From: Cytophagales bacterium | Lineage (GTDB): Bacteria > Bacteroidota > Bacteroidia > Cytophagales > Cyclobacteriaceae | Assembly (NCBI GenBank): GCA_022360875.1 | Contig: JAKSBZ010000116.1 | Location: 1-61,156, forward strand | Direction: 5' to 3' | Length of the DNA stretch: 61,156 bases | Shown here: positions 21,650 through 31,569 of the stretch, piece after piece | How positions within the stretch are numbered: position 1 is the stretch's first letter | Layout: each line of letters opens with the position of its first letter | Made by a program: the position numbers and the translations under genes | Notes under the pieces: model-generated | What the model was told of the DNA's origin: nothing | The model's input: the letters and a program-made list of their open reading frames with translations, nothing else | The model's database searches: none

Positions 21650-22468
21650 ATGTCAGTACATAAAGATTCGAAACGAAAAGTAACGACCCATCGGCTGATG
21701 GAGATGAAGCAGCGCAACGAAAAAATTGCCATGCTTACTGCCTATGACTACTCAATGGCCAGCATTATTGATGCTGCCGGCATCGACATTATTTTGGTAG
21801 GCGACTCAGCCTCAAACGTAATGGCCGGACACGAAACCACGCTGCCCATTACACTGAATCAAATGATTTACCACGCCAGCTCAGTCGTGCGGGCGGTAAA
21901 CCGCTCATTGGTCGTTGTAGACATTCCTTTCGGCTCGTACCAAGGCAACTCAAAAGAAGCACTGAGTTCGGCTATCCGAATCATGAAAGAATCGGGCGGA
22001 CATGCCGTGAAAATGGAAGGAGGAGCCGAAATCAAGGAATCCATCGAACGTATTTTGTCAGCCGGTATTCCGGTTATGGGGCACCTGGGGCTTACTCCGC
22101 AGTCAATATACAAATTCGGGACTTACAGCGTCAGAGCCAAGGAAAAAGCCGAAGCCGACCAGCTTATCAAAGACGCTAAAATGCTGGAGGAAACCGGATG
22201 CTTTGCTTTGGTGCTGGAAAAAATACCTGCCTCGCTGGCCAAGCACGTTGCCGAACACGTCTCTATCCCTGTAATCGGCATCGGAGCCGGACCGGATGTT
22301 GACGGTCAGGTGCTGGTAGTTCACGACATGCTGGGAATAAACAATGACTTTCACCCGAGGTTCTTACGGAAGTATGCCAACCTTCATCAGGAGATGACCA
22401 AGGCAGTAGGGAATTATATTGATGATGTGAAGGGGATGAACTTCCCGAATGAAGCAGAAAGTTATTAA
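21650..22468 (+). CDS. panB: 3-methyl-2-oxobutanoate hydroxymethyltransferase
   Basis: A 272-residue cytoplasmic enzyme that transfers a hydroxymethyl group from 5,10-methylene-THF to 2-oxoisovalerate, the first committed step of pantothenate and coenzyme A synthesis. The Mg-binding GDSASNV (D52), [10 protein letters not shown] and [14 protein letters not shown] match the family. It is the middle gene of a PRTase-panB-DUF2062 operon: its stop overlaps the next start by one base. A pantothenate kinase (coaX) occurs elsewhere in this window. Confidence 0.96.
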   Translation: MSVHKDSKRKVTTHRLMEMKQRNEKIAMLTAYDYSMASIIDAAGIDIILVGDSASNVMAGHETTLPITLNQMIYHASSVVRAVNRSLVVVDIPFGSYQGNSKEALSSAIRIMKESGGHAVKMEGGAEIKESIERILSAGIPVMGHLGLTPQSIYKFGTYSVRAKEKAEADQLIKDAKMLEETGCFALVLEKIPASLAKHVAEHVSIPVIGIGAGPDVDGQVLVVHDMLGINNDFHPRFLRKYANLHQEMTKAVGNYIDDVKGMNFPNEAESY

Positions 22469-22935
22469 TGATAAACTCTTATTTTCGCAAGAAAATTATA
22501 CAACCGGTTATCGCCCTGCTGAAGCAGGGCGTAACTCCAGAAAAACTAGCCCGGACATTTGCCATCGGCATTGTCGTCGGAATTTCCCCGTTCATAGGTC
22601 TTACAACAGTCATTTGCACCAGCCTGGCTTTCATCTTAAGACTAAACCCGGTAGGCATAAACATCGCCAATTTTTTAGTTTACCCCATTCAAATCATTCT
22701 GCTGATTCCGTATCTGCAAGCTGGCTCGTGGATCAGCGGCTCAACACTGGGAAGCGTAAACGCCGATGTTCTGCTTCAGAGAATAACTTCCACTCCTTTT
22801 GAAACATTCAAAGAACTAGGACTCAGCTATTTTGCCGGACTCGGTGTCTGGGCCTTAGCAGCCTTGCCCATTACATTGCTCAGCTACTGGCTTATGTTGC
22901 CGTTGCTTCGCAAAGTAACTCCCAAAAATGTGTGA
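22468..22935 (+). CDS. DUF2062 domain membrane protein
   Basis: A 155-residue protein with three or four hydrophobic segments and the DUF2062 hallmark GVTPEKLARTFAIGIVVGIS followed by PFIGLTTV. Function is unknown; in other bacteria this domain is found fused or adjacent to glycosyltransferases and envelope enzymes. Its ATG overlaps the panB stop (TAATG), so translation is probably coupled to panB. Confidence 0.85.
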   Translation: MINSYFRKKIIQPVIALLKQGVTPEKLARTFAIGIVVGISPFIGLTTVICTSLAFILRLNPVGINIANFLVYPIQIILLIPYLQAGSWISGSTLGSVNADVLLQRITSTPFETFKELGLSYFAGLGVWALAALPITLLSYWLMLPLLRKVTPKNV

Positions 22936-23032
22936 TTTGTCTTTTCTTAAAAAAATGAAATCCGCAAACACTTTTAAACTTATTAAAGAATAAAAAGAAT
23001 ACGTCTGTACACAGAATATTGCAAGCCTTCCT

Positions 23033-23065
23033 TTTATTAGAAAAAAATAAAATCCCTTAGCTTTG
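23033..23065 (+). promoter_or_regulatory. Candidate purK promoter
   Basis: An exact Bacteroidota -7 box TAGCTTTG (23058-23065) with TTTA (one mismatch to TTTG) 21 bases upstream at 23033-23036. Transcription would start about 25 bases before the ATG at 23097. Confidence 0.55.
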
Positions 23066-23096
23066 CACACGATTCTATTCGAAATACAGACGAACC

Positions 23097-24239
23097 ATGA
23101 CACAAGCTTTTTACCAAAACTTTACCCTGGGCATATTGGGAGGAGGGCAGCTCGGCCGGATGCTTATTCAGGCCTCGGCCGATTTCAATCTGGACATTGC
23201 GATACTTGACCCCGACGAAAACGCTCCCTGCAAAGGACTTTCCAAACGATTTGAGCAGGGACAGCTCACAGACTTTGACACCGTCTACCAATTCGGCAAG
23301 ACCTGCGACCTGCTGACCATCGAAATCGAAAACGTCAACACACAGGCGCTCCGCAAGCTGCAGAATGAGGGCGTCAAGGTCTTTCCGCAGCCGGAAGTCA
23401 TCGAGCTAATCCAGGACAAACGTGTTCAAAAACAATTCTTCAAAGACCACGGCATCCCTACCTCCGATTTCATCCTGACAGACACGAAGGAGGACGTTAT
23501 GAATCAGGCTTCATTTCTGCCTGCAGTCAACAAACTCGGCAAAGAGGGCTACGACGGACGCGGAGTACAGATCATGCGCACTGAAAAGGATCTGGAAAAA
23601 GCCTTCGAAAAGCCAAGCCTTATAGAAAAACTGGTGGACTTCCAGACAGAAATTTCGGTGATTGTTGCACGAAGCGAATCAGGCGAAATAAAAACCTTTC
23701 CGGCGGTGGAGCTGAGCTACCACCCAGAGCACAACTTGGTGGAATTTCTGTTTGCCCCGGCAAAACTCTCTGAAGAGTCTGAGCATCGCGCGCAGCAAAT
23801 CGCTAAGGAAGTTGTGGAAAAGCTGGACATGGTCGGTTTGCTGGCAGTGGAAATGTTCGTCGAAAAGGACGGAAGCATACTGGTAAACGAAGTGGCGCCG
23901 CGCCCGCACAACAGCGGTCATCAAACGATCGAAGCCAACTTCACCTCGCAATACGAACAGCACCTCAGAGCCATTCTGGACTTGCCGCTTGGAGAAACCG
24001 AAGCACTTTGTCCGTCGGTTATGGTAAATGTGCTGGGTGAAGATAATTTCACAGGACTGGCGCAGTATGAGGGTTTGAACAAAGTCCTGGCACTGCCGGG
24101 CGTTAGTCTTCATCTTTACGGTAAAAAATACACTAAACCATTCCGGAAAATGGGCCACGTAACTGTGTTGGGAAAAGATCTGGAAACTTCAAAACAAATC
24201 GCAAGACAAGTTAAAAACACACTAAAAGTAATCGCATGA
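23097..24239 (+). CDS. purK: N5-carboxyaminoimidazole ribonucleotide synthase
   Basis: A 380-residue ATP-grasp enzyme of de novo purine synthesis that converts AIR, ATP and bicarbonate to N5-CAIR. The N-terminal GILGGGQLGRML loop and IEIENVNTQAL are PurK signatures; GYDGRGVQIM and VNEVAPRPHNSGH are the ATP-grasp lid and metal-binding segments. Its last four bases overlap the purE start (ATGA), so the two are translationally coupled and their products act consecutively. Confidence 0.96.
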   Translation: MTQAFYQNFTLGILGGGQLGRMLIQASADFNLDIAILDPDENAPCKGLSKRFEQGQLTDFDTVYQFGKTCDLLTIEIENVNTQALRKLQNEGVKVFPQPEVIELIQDKRVQKQFFKDHGIPTSDFILTDTKEDVMNQASFLPAVNKLGKEGYDGRGVQIMRTEKDLEKAFEKPSLIEKLVDFQTEISVIVARSESGEIKTFPAVELSYHPEHNLVEFLFAPAKLSEESEHRAQQIAKEVVEKLDMVGLLAVEMFVEKDGSILVNEVAPRPHNSGHQTIEANFTSQYEQHLRAILDLPLGETEALCPSVMVNVLGEDNFTGLAQYEGLNKVLALPGVSLHLYGKKYTKPFRKMGHVTVLGKDLETSKQIARQVKNTLKVIA

Positions 24240-24739
24240 ATCAACCGCAAGTAGGAATCATTATGGGCAGCCAGTCAGACATGCCGATCATGTCGCAGGC
24301 TGCTGATATATTAAAACAGCTGGGAGTAAGCTTCGAAATCACCATTGTATCAGCGCACCGCACGCCGATTCGTATGGTGGAATACGCACAATCGGCGCGC
24401 AAACGGGGACTGAAAGCCATTATCGCCGGTGCCGGCGGCGCGGCCCATTTGCCGGGCATGGTTGCCTCTCTAACCTCGCTGCCGGTAATCGGCGTGCCGG
24501 TTAAGTCGCGCAACTCAATCGACGGATGGGATTCGGTGCTGTCGATTCTGCAGATGCCCGGAGGCATTCCTGTAGCAACTGTTGCTCTGGACGGCGCGCA
24601 AAATGCCGGCATTCTGGCAGCTGAAATAATCGGAGCTTTTGACACAACGATTGCCGAAAACCTGGAAGCCTACAAAGACCGCCTTAAAGAAAAGGTGATT
24701 GTGTCTGCTGAAAAAGTTGAAAGAGGGGAATACAAATAA
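24236..24739 (+). CDS. purE: N5-carboxyaminoimidazole ribonucleotide mutase (class I)
   Basis: A 167-residue class I PurE that moves the carboxyl group of N5-CAIR to C4, giving CAIR. GSQSDMP at 11-17 and SAHRTP at 39-44 with catalytic H41 are complete, as is the AGGAAHLPGM loop. The class I type fits the presence of purK directly upstream. A terminator follows about 95 bases downstream. Confidence 0.96.
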   Translation: MNQPQVGIIMGSQSDMPIMSQAADILKQLGVSFEITIVSAHRTPIRMVEYAQSARKRGLKAIIAGAGGAAHLPGMVASLTSLPVIGVPVKSRNSIDGWDSVLSILQMPGGIPVATVALDGAQNAGILAAEIIGAFDTTIAENLEAYKDRLKEKVIVSAEKVERGEYK

Positions 24740-24832
24740 ACTGGCACACGGTTGATGCTGCGTAGCCAAAAAAATATTTCTTTCCTTAAATTTTCATAAA
24801 GAAAACAACCATAACAATTCCGGTTGGTGTCT

Positions 24833-24870
24833 GAAAGCCCTGAAGTTTTTCTTTCGGGCTTTCTATTTTA
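24833..24870 (+). terminator. Terminator of purKE
   Basis: GAAAGCCC (24833-24840) pairs with GGGCTTTC (24856-24863), followed by a T-rich stretch. Confidence 0.8.
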
Positions 24871-25013
24871 TATAAGCCGGATACCCAAATATTTTTTGTA
24901 ATTTGTCGTTTCTTCCCTGATACATCTACACCCGATTGATTCTCAGCATGAAGAAAAGGGAAAGGGAGTAATAATTGTGGAAGATTAAAGCAAACAAGCA
25001 AATCTGTTGTCCT

Positions 25014-26717
25014 ATGGTCAAAAAGTGGATTCTAAAAGAACGGTTTGAGCAAGAGCCCGTTCGGCGTTTGTCCGAACAAATAAACGTCAACGAGATCTTG
25101 GCTACAGTCTTGCTGCAACGCGGAATCCGCAATTTTGAGGAGGCGAAACAGTTTTTCAGGCCCTCGCTCGAAGACCTGCACGATCCTTTCATGATGCGCG
25201 ACATGGACGTGGCTGTCGAACGCCTGCAGCTCGCCATGAAAAACCGGGAAAAAATACTGATCTACGGTGACTACGACGTGGACGGCACCACCAGCGTAGC
25301 TCTGGCCTACAAATACCTGAAGGAAATCTATCCGAACTGCGAGTACTACATACCAGACCGCTACAAAGAAGGTTACGGCGTTTCTCAAAAAGGAATTGAC
25401 TATGCCCGCGACAACAATTTCAAGCTGATAGTAAGCCTGGACTGCGGGATTAAAGCGATCGAGCAAGTGCGCACAGCCGGCATGTACGGCATCGATTTTA
25501 TAATCTGCGACCACCACCTGCCCGGAGATGAATTCCCTGAAGCGCTGGCGATTCTGGATCCAAAGCGTCCGGATTGCTCATATCCAAGCAAAGATTTGTC
25601 AGGCTGCGGCGTAGGTTTCAAACTTATGCAGGGACTCACGCAGTCGCTGAACCTGAGCATGGACAAGCTGTTTTCCTGCCTGGATTATGTGGCCGTCAGC
25701 ATCGCATCGGATATTGTGCCCATACGGGGAGAAAACCGGATTCTTGCGCACTTTGGCCTGGAAGTGCTGAACAAAAACCCTTCTCACGGACTCAAAGCGC
25801 TGATTGACCTCTGCAACTTCAAAAACCGCATCACGATTACCAATATCGTGTTCGGCATCGGCCCCCGAATAAACGCGGCAGGAAGAATGGAGCATGCCCA
25901 TTCGGCTGTAGAACTGCTTTTGGCAAAAAACAGCGAAGAGGCTAAAAAATTTGCTTCGAAAATTGACGAAAAAAACGAACGCAGAAGAGACTTTGACTCA
26001 AGCATTACCCATGAGGCGCTTCAAATGATTGAAACCGACGATTTTCTTCGCCAGTCAAAATCCACCGTGCTGTTTAAAAGCGACTGGCACAAGGGAGTCA
26101 TCGGCATTGTTGCTTCGCGCTGCATTGACAAATACTACCGGCCAACCGTTATTCTTACCGAATCGAACCGCAAGGCAACCGGATCGGCCAGATCGGTAGT
26201 CGGCTTCGACATCCACGAAGCGCTTATTGAATGCGACGACCTGCTGGAACAATACGGCGGGCACATGTATGCCGCCGGCCTGACGCTGGACATCAGTAAA
26301 GTGGACGCTTTCCGCAAACGCTTCGAAACAATCGTACAGAAACGAATCCAGGAGGAGCATTTAACACCCCGTATCTTGGTCGACCACGTGATTGACATCA
26401 AACGAATCAACCAAAAGTTCTTCAATATCCTGCGGCAAATGGCTCCATTTGGCCCCGAAAACATGCAGCCGGTTTTTGTAAGCGAAAACCTGAGAATCGT
26501 TGACCGTCCGAGAATACTAAAAGAAGAACATTTGAAATTCCGCGTCATTCAGGAACCCGACGACGAGCCTATCGAAGTAATCGGTTTCGGTTTTGCCGAA
26601 TATTTTGACCTGATCAGCAGCGGCATGCGCTTCAAACTAGCCTATACCATTGAAGAAAATAATTTTATGGGAAACCGTTCGTTGCAATTGTACATGAAAG
26701 ACATAAAGTTCGACTAA
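25014..26717 (+). CDS. recJ: Single-stranded-DNA-specific exonuclease RecJ
   Basis: A 567-residue DHH-family 5'-3' ssDNA exonuclease used in recombination, mismatch and base excision repair. Motif I is GDYDVDG at 85-91, motif III is DHH at 166-168, with LDCGIKA between them. DHHA1 (GSARSVVGFDIHEAL, GGHMYAAGLTL) and the C-terminal OB-fold (PFGPENMQPVF) follow in the usual order. The longest frame begins at a TTG at 24975; the ATG at 25014 gives the standard N-terminus MVKKWILKERF. It is monocistronic or weakly linked to lptB, which has its own promoter. Confidence 0.95.
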   Translation: MVKKWILKERFEQEPVRRLSEQINVNEILATVLLQRGIRNFEEAKQFFRPSLEDLHDPFMMRDMDVAVERLQLAMKNREKILIYGDYDVDGTTSVALAYKYLKEIYPNCEYYIPDRYKEGYGVSQKGIDYARDNNFKLIVSLDCGIKAIEQVRTAGMYGIDFIICDHHLPGDEFPEALAILDPKRPDCSYPSKDLSGCGVGFKLMQGLTQSLNLSMDKLFSCLDYVAVSIASDIVPIRGENRILAHFGLEVLNKNPSHGLKALIDLCNFKNRITITNIVFGIGPRINAAGRMEHAHSAVELLLAKNSEEAKKFASKIDEKNERRRDFDSSITHEALQMIETDDFLRQSKSTVLFKSDWHKGVIGIVASRCIDKYYRPTVILTESNRKATGSARSVVGFDIHEALIECDDLLEQYGGHMYAAGLTLDISKVDAFRKRFETIVQKRIQEEHLTPRILVDHVIDIKRINQKFFNILRQMAPFGPENMQPVFVSENLRIVDRPRILKEEHLKFRVIQEPDDEPIEVIGFGFAEYFDLISSGMRFKLAYTIEENNFMGNRSLQLYMKDIKFD

Positions 26718-26774
26718 ACCTGCTGCTGCAACACCCAAGATTGAAATGCCCCGGTTTATTCCTCTTTTTCACTT

Positions 26775-26804
26775 TTTGTTTTTCACACAAAGCCTTTATT
26801 TTTG
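26775..26804 (+). promoter_or_regulatory. Candidate lptB promoter
   Basis: TTTG at 26775-26778, an 18-base spacer and TATTTTTG at 26797-26804 match the Bacteroidota housekeeping consensus at every fixed position. The ATG follows 37 bases later. Confidence 0.65.
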
Positions 26805-26841
26805 AGAAAACTTTTCCCATTGGGCAGGCCTATTCGAAACT

Positions 26842-27579
26842 ATGATTCTAAAAGCAGATAAACTCATCAAGACTTACAGCGGGCGCACCGTCGTAAATCA
26901 GGTATCGGTAAAAGTAGAGCAAGGTGAAATCGTGGGGCTTCTTGGACCCAACGGAGCCGGAAAAACGACATCATTTTACATGATTGTGGGCCTTATCAAA
27001 CCCAACGGCGGGACAATCTACCTGGACAACGAAGACATCACACAGTTGCCGATGTACAAACGCGCCCAAAAAGGCGTTGGATATCTAGCTCAGGAAGCAT
27101 CGGTTTTCCGCGATCTGAGCGTGGAAGAGAACATCATGGCGGTTTTGGAAATGACCGACAAAACCAAAAAGGAGCGCAAAGATCGGGTTGAAGAACTTCT
27201 GGAAGAATTCAGCCTCAAGCATGTTCGAAAAAACCTTGGAAAAGTGCTTTCAGGTGGAGAGAGGCGCCGAACAGAAATTGCGCGGGCACTGGCCGTGGAT
27301 CCGAAATTTGTCTTGCTGGACGAACCATTTGCGGGCGTGGATCCAATCGCCGTGGAAGAGATCCAAAGCATTGTCGCCAAGCTCAAAAACAAAAACATCG
27401 GCATTCTGATTACCGACCACAACGTAAACGAAACGCTTTCGATTACCGACCGCGCCTACCTGATGTTTGAAGGAAAGCTGCTGAAGGCCGGAAAAGCCGA
27501 AGAATTGGCTTCCGATCCTCAGGTAAGGAAAGTTTATCTGGGAGAACACTTCGAACTGAAACGGAAAAAGTTTGATTAA
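26842..27579 (+). CDS. lptB: Lipopolysaccharide export ABC transporter ATP-binding protein
   Basis: A 245-residue cytoplasmic ATPase of the LptB2FG complex, which extracts LPS from the inner membrane and pushes it along the Lpt bridge. Walker A is GPNGAGKT (35-42), Q-loop Q84, signature LSGGE (136-140), Walker B FVLLDE (156-161) and switch H193. [20 protein letters not shown] and [15 protein letters not shown] are specific to LptB rather than to other ABC ATPases. The partner LptC candidate is about 17 kb away in this window; lptF/G are not here. Confidence 0.95.
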   Translation: MILKADKLIKTYSGRTVVNQVSVKVEQGEIVGLLGPNGAGKTTSFYMIVGLIKPNGGTIYLDNEDITQLPMYKRAQKGVGYLAQEASVFRDLSVEENIMAVLEMTDKTKKERKDRVEELLEEFSLKHVRKNLGKVLSGGERRRTEIARALAVDPKFVLLDEPFAGVDPIAVEEIQSIVAKLKNKNIGILITDHNVNETLSITDRAYLMFEGKLLKAGKAEELASDPQVRKVYLGEHFELKRKKFD

Positions 27580-27612
27580 ACACAAGCTATCCTTCTAACC
27601 AAAAAACAAGCC

Positions 27613-27996
27613 TTACAGATTCCTGAGAACACCAAACACGGCAATAATGCTCAGTATTATCCAAAAAGCATACTTGCCGTAGAGGATACGCTTCAACTGC
27701 TGCAATGCCGGGGAAGACTTTTTCCTTAAGTCAAGATAAAGCCAAAAAGCCGCATAGGGAATTGCCAAAACAAACAGCGCATTCATTTTCAGCGCTTCCA
27801 CAGCGCGAAAATGCATGAGATGGTATAAAGCGCGCTGCGAACCGCAACCCGGGCAGAGGAATCCCGTCAGTTCGTGGAACTTGCAGCCGAACACATTTTC
27901 CTGCGCCGGATCAAAAAACCAACGATAAAAAATCACGGAAGCAACGAGCAGACCGCCGACAACCCATTGGTAGGGGAAGGATTTGGAATGATTCAC
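27613..27996 (-). CDS. DUF2752 family membrane protein
   Basis: A 127-residue protein with three hydrophobic helices. The signature GFLCPGCGSQRALYHLMHFR (about 44-63), with two cysteines in CPGC, defines DUF2752, a small membrane family of unknown function common in Bacteroidota. It is convergent with lptB (33 bases between the stops) and lies downstream of the asnS terminator. Confidence 0.85.
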   Translation of the reverse strand: MNHSKSFPYQWVVGGLLVASVIFYRWFFDPAQENVFGCKFHELTGFLCPGCGSQRALYHLMHFRAVEALKMNALFVLAIPYAAFWLYLDLRKKSSPALQQLKRILYGKYAFWIILSIIAVFGVLRNL

Positions 27997-28022
27997 TGAG
28001 CTTGATAATAAACCGTACGAAG

Positions 28023-28064
28023 AAAAAATGAGTCAGCAGCTAAACACCGTTGACTCATTTTTTT
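28023..28064 (-). terminator. Terminator of asnS, possibly bidirectional
   Basis: AAAAAATGAGTCA pairs with TGACTCATTTTTT around a 15-base loop, 32 bases after the asnS stop. The arms begin and end in A/T runs. Confidence 0.88.
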
Positions 28065-28095
28065 ATCTATAATTTCAATCTTCAGAAGAAGACTC

Positions 28096-29547
28096 TTAAA
28101 ACTCGCAGTTTTTCGGTGTTCTTGGGAAAGGAATCACGTCACGGATATTGCCCATGCCTGTCACGAACAACATCAGGCGTTCGAAACCAAGGCCAAAACC
28201 GCTGTGCTGCGCCGATCCGAAGCGTCGGGTATCCAGGTACCAGTCTAGATCCTCCTGCGGAATACCAATCTGGTTCATCAACGTCACCAAGTTCTCCAAA
28301 CGCTCCTCACGCTGCGAACCGCCGACAATTTCTCCAATTCCCGGGAACAGAATATCCATAGCCGCCACAGTTTTTCCGTCTTCGTTGTGGCGCATGTAGA
28401 AGGCTTTGATCTCCTTAGGGTAATCAGTTAGAATTACAGGCTTTTTGAAGTGCTTCTCTACCAAATAGCGCTCGTGCTCCGACTGCAGGTCAGCTCCCCA
28501 TTCTTCGATAAGGTATTTGAATTTCTTTTTCTTGTTCGGCTTCGACTTCAACAGAATATCGATGGCTTCTGTGTAGGTCAAACGCTCAAAGTCGTTTTCC
28601 AAGACAAAATTAAGCTTCTCGATCAAGCCCATATCCGAACGCTCGTTGGCAGGTTTTCCCTTGTTTTCATCCGCAAAGCGCTTGTCCAAAAACTGCAGAT
28701 CTTCCATGCAGTTTTCCAAAGCATACTGGATGAGGTATTTCAAGAACTCCTCCGCCAAATCCATGGTGTCGACCAAGTCATAGAAGGCCATCTCGGGCTC
28801 AATCATCCAGAATTCAGCCAGGTGGCGGGTTGTGTTCGAATTTTCAGCACGGAAAGTAGGTCCGAATGTGTAAATCTCGCCCATTGCCATAGCGGCCAGC
28901 TCGCCTTCCAATTGTCCGGAAACTGTCAAGTTGGTTTCCTTACCAAAAAAGTCCTGGGTATAGTCCACTTTGCCGTCCTCTGTTTTCGGCGCATTCTCCG
29001 GGTCAATAGTTGTTACGCGGAAAGTCTCGCCTGCTCCCTCTGCATCTGAGTGAGTAATGATCGGCGTATGAACGTTTACAAAGCCCTTCTCGTTGAAAAA
29101 CTTGTGCACAGCGAAAATCATGGCGTGTCTCACGCGCATAATCGCCGAAAATGTATTGGTTCTCGGACGCAAATGAGCAATATCGCGCAAAAACTCCAGC
29201 GAATGCTTCTTTGGCTGCAGCGGATATTCTTCCGGATCAGCTTCACCCAGCACTTCAATGACCTCGGCCTGAAGCTCCACGGCCTGTTTGCCTCCCTGAG
29301 AAGCGATCAGTTTGCCAACAACCGACAAGCTTGCTCCGGTGGTAATCTTCCTCAGAACTTCCCCGTCAATTGTGCCCGGATCCGCAACCACCTGCAAATT
29401 ACCGATGCAAGAACCGTCATTAAGTGCCACAAATGTCACATTTTTGTTTCCTCGCTTAGTACGCACCCATCCTTTTGCGCATACCGTCTGCTCCTGTGGC
29501 TCGGTGGCCATCAACGCTTTAATTTTGGTTCTTTTCAATGCTTCCAC
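28096..29547 (-). CDS. asnS: Asparaginyl-tRNA synthetase
   Basis: A 483-residue class IIb synthetase that charges tRNA-Asn. An N-terminal OB-fold anticodon-binding domain ([20 protein letters not shown], about 26-45) is followed by the catalytic core: motif 2 ([20 protein letters not shown], about 230) and motif 3 ([12 protein letters not shown] near 455) ending in [23 protein letters not shown] and the final PRTPKNC discriminate AsnRS from AspRS. It has its own terminator and is divergent from rpoN. Confidence 0.96.
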   Translation of the reverse strand: MEALKRTKIKALMATEPQEQTVCAKGWVRTKRGNKNVTFVALNDGSCIGNLQVVADPGTIDGEVLRKITTGASLSVVGKLIASQGGKQAVELQAEVIEVLGEADPEEYPLQPKKHSLEFLRDIAHLRPRTNTFSAIMRVRHAMIFAVHKFFNEKGFVNVHTPIITHSDAEGAGETFRVTTIDPENAPKTEDGKVDYTQDFFGKETNLTVSGQLEGELAAMAMGEIYTFGPTFRAENSNTTRHLAEFWMIEPEMAFYDLVDTMDLAEEFLKYLIQYALENCMEDLQFLDKRFADENKGKPANERSDMGLIEKLNFVLENDFERLTYTEAIDILLKSKPNKKKKFKYLIEEWGADLQSEHERYLVEKHFKKPVILTDYPKEIKAFYMRHNEDGKTVAAMDILFPGIGEIVGGSQREERLENLVTLMNQIGIPQEDLDWYLDTRRFGSAQHSGFGLGFERLMLFVTGMGNIRDVIPFPRTPKNCEF

Positions 29548-30013
29548 TTTCTTAAAGTTAAATTAGCTACAACTACGGAGTGGCCGGAAGCTACCGACCG
29601 GCAATGGCTAAATCTGTCGGCCTCAATCGCTTGGGCTGCGTTCCAGAATATTTTGCCAAACGCAAAAGTAAGTACTTTATGGGGGGAAATTCAAGAATAT
29701 AGGCTTGAAGCTGCAAAAAATCTTAAAATGGCAAAGATTTTGAATCAGCTCCCTTTACCAACAAAAACCGGACTAATTTCAACATGGACATTTGGCAAAA
29801 CAATCTTTTTTACTTTTTGTTATAAAAAATATAAAAACACAAGGTTGCTCAACCTATTCACATAGCACTTTGTTATCAAAATATATTATTTTCACTAATC
29901 ATTTTAATTTCAAGTGTTGTTCTTTTTAAAATCTTTTTAACTTGAGTATAGCTAATAAAATGTGGTTTTATCCGTTTATGTTCAGATAACAGGACCCCGT
30001 AACCTATGTCGCC
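29548..30013. other. Divergent asnS/rpoN promoter region
   Basis: About 466 bases between two divergent genes, AT-rich in the rpoN half. A GCCGG/CCGGC hairpin lies in the asnS leader (about 29584-29603). TTTTTAACTTGA near 29934-29945 is a weak -7 candidate for rpoN. No gene, tRNA or known regulatory RNA is recognisable; the long plus-strand frame covering it is antisense to asnS. Confidence 0.4.
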
Positions 30014-31465
30014 ATGCAAAAATTAGAGTTAACTCAAACGTTAGGACAAAAACTCTCTCCTCAGCAGATTCAGTTTATCAAGCTTCTACAGGTTCCAACA
30101 GCCGAGCTAGACACGCGTATAGAAGAAGAGCTGGAAGTGAATCCGGCGCTGGAAGAAGGCAAAGAGGAAGAAGAGGTGCGCATGGAAGACAGTTCTGTAG
30201 ACGAATTCGAAGACTCTCTTGACAAAGAAGAGGACCTCAACCTGGACGACTATCTCCATGACGACTTCAGCGGCTACAAAATGTACGCTGACGGGCAGCA
30301 CAATCCCGACGACGAAGACAAAGAAATTCCTGTTACCAGCCAGTCTACCATGCAGGAGCAGCTGCTTGATCAAGTTGGCTTTCTGAACCTTGGCGACCAC
30401 CAGCGGAAAATTGCCGAGCAGCTGGTTGGCAGCCTCGAAAGCGACGGTTATCTGAGGCGGGAACTTGACGCCATCAAATACGACTTGGCTTTTGTGGGTG
30501 TAGAGACCAACGTAGAGGAAATTGAAGCCGTGCTGCAAAAAGTTCATGGATTTGATCCGGCGGGAATCGGAGCGCGCAACCTTCGGGAGTGTCTGCTGCT
30601 TCAGCTGAAGCGAAAAGATCTTAAGGACCCTGATATAGAACGCGCCATAAAAATTATAAAAAACTCTTACGACGACTTTACTAAAAAACATTTCGAGAAG
30701 ATCATGCGGAAAGCGGGACTTTCCAGCGAAAGAGAGCTGAAAAAAGCCATAGACATCATCGTAAAGCTTAACCCCAAGCCAGGAGCAAACATGGCAGGCA
30801 GCAACCGGGCGCAATACCTTATTCCGGACTTTATTCTGCACAACGACAACGGCAATCTGGAGCTCACGCTGAACTCCAAAAACGCTCCGGAGCTGCGCGT
30901 AAGCCGCTCGTATTCCGAAATGATGCAGACTTACGACAAGAGCAAGAAAAAGGATAAAAAACTGAGGGAAACCGTCTCATTCGTGAAGCAAAAGCTGGAC
31001 GCAGCCAAGTGGTTTATCGACGCCATACGACAGCGGCAGCAGACGCTGCTCAACACGATGAATGCAATTGTTAGCTACCAGTACGACTTTTTTCTGGAAG
31101 GCGACGAGAGCAAGCTCAAGCCGATGATCCTAAAGGACATTGCCAACAAAATAAACATGGATATCTCGACCATTTCGCGGGTAGCCAACAGCAAGTCAAT
31201 CCAGACAGAATTCGGCATTTTTCCACTCAAATTCTTCTTCAGCGAAGGCATAGCCACCGACTCGGGCGTGGACGTTAGCAGCCGGGAGGTAAAATACACC
31301 CTGCGCAAACTGATCGAGGACGAAGAAAAAACCAAGCCGCTTTCGGACGACAAACTGGAAAAACTCCTTAGGGCCAAAGGGTACAACATTGCCCGCCGAA
31401 CCGTTGCCAAATACCGTGAACAAATGAACATTCCGGTGGCACGCCTGCGGAAAGAATTGAAATGA
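30014..31465 (+). CDS. rpoN: RNA polymerase sigma-54 factor
   Basis: A 483-residue alternative sigma factor that needs AAA+ activators for open complex formation. Region I is the glutamine/leucine-rich start (LTQTLGQKLSPQQIQFIKLL) that contacts activators; a very acidic region II follows (about 40-90). The core-binding domain is central, the helix-turn-helix lies around 375-400, and the C-terminal RpoN box reads ARRTVAKYR (460-468), which reads the -24 element. No bacterial enhancer-binding protein or sigma-54 modulation gene is adjacent in the window. Confidence 0.96.
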   Translation: MQKLELTQTLGQKLSPQQIQFIKLLQVPTAELDTRIEEELEVNPALEEGKEEEEVRMEDSSVDEFEDSLDKEEDLNLDDYLHDDFSGYKMYADGQHNPDDEDKEIPVTSQSTMQEQLLDQVGFLNLGDHQRKIAEQLVGSLESDGYLRRELDAIKYDLAFVGVETNVEEIEAVLQKVHGFDPAGIGARNLRECLLLQLKRKDLKDPDIERAIKIIKNSYDDFTKKHFEKIMRKAGLSSERELKKAIDIIVKLNPKPGANMAGSNRAQYLIPDFILHNDNGNLELTLNSKNAPELRVSRSYSEMMQTYDKSKKKDKKLRETVSFVKQKLDAAKWFIDAIRQRQQTLLNTMNAIVSYQYDFFLEGDESKLKPMILKDIANKINMDISTISRVANSKSIQTEFGIFPLKFFFSEGIATDSGVDVSSREVKYTLRKLIEDEEKTKPLSDDKLEKLLRAKGYNIARRTVAKYREQMNIPVARLRKELK

Positions 31466-31569
31466 TTCCGTCCGAATAGCATTTACTCTCTGATATTTTT
31501 ACTAGTTTGCGGGACAAAGATTCTCACTTTGTCTTTATCTTTTTGTGCGTACCCAAAACCCACAGTGCT

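Noticed and set aside
29050-29865. Plus-strand open frame of 271 codons over asnS and its leader
   Set aside because: Most of it is antisense to asnS; the remaining part has no recognisable protein pattern.
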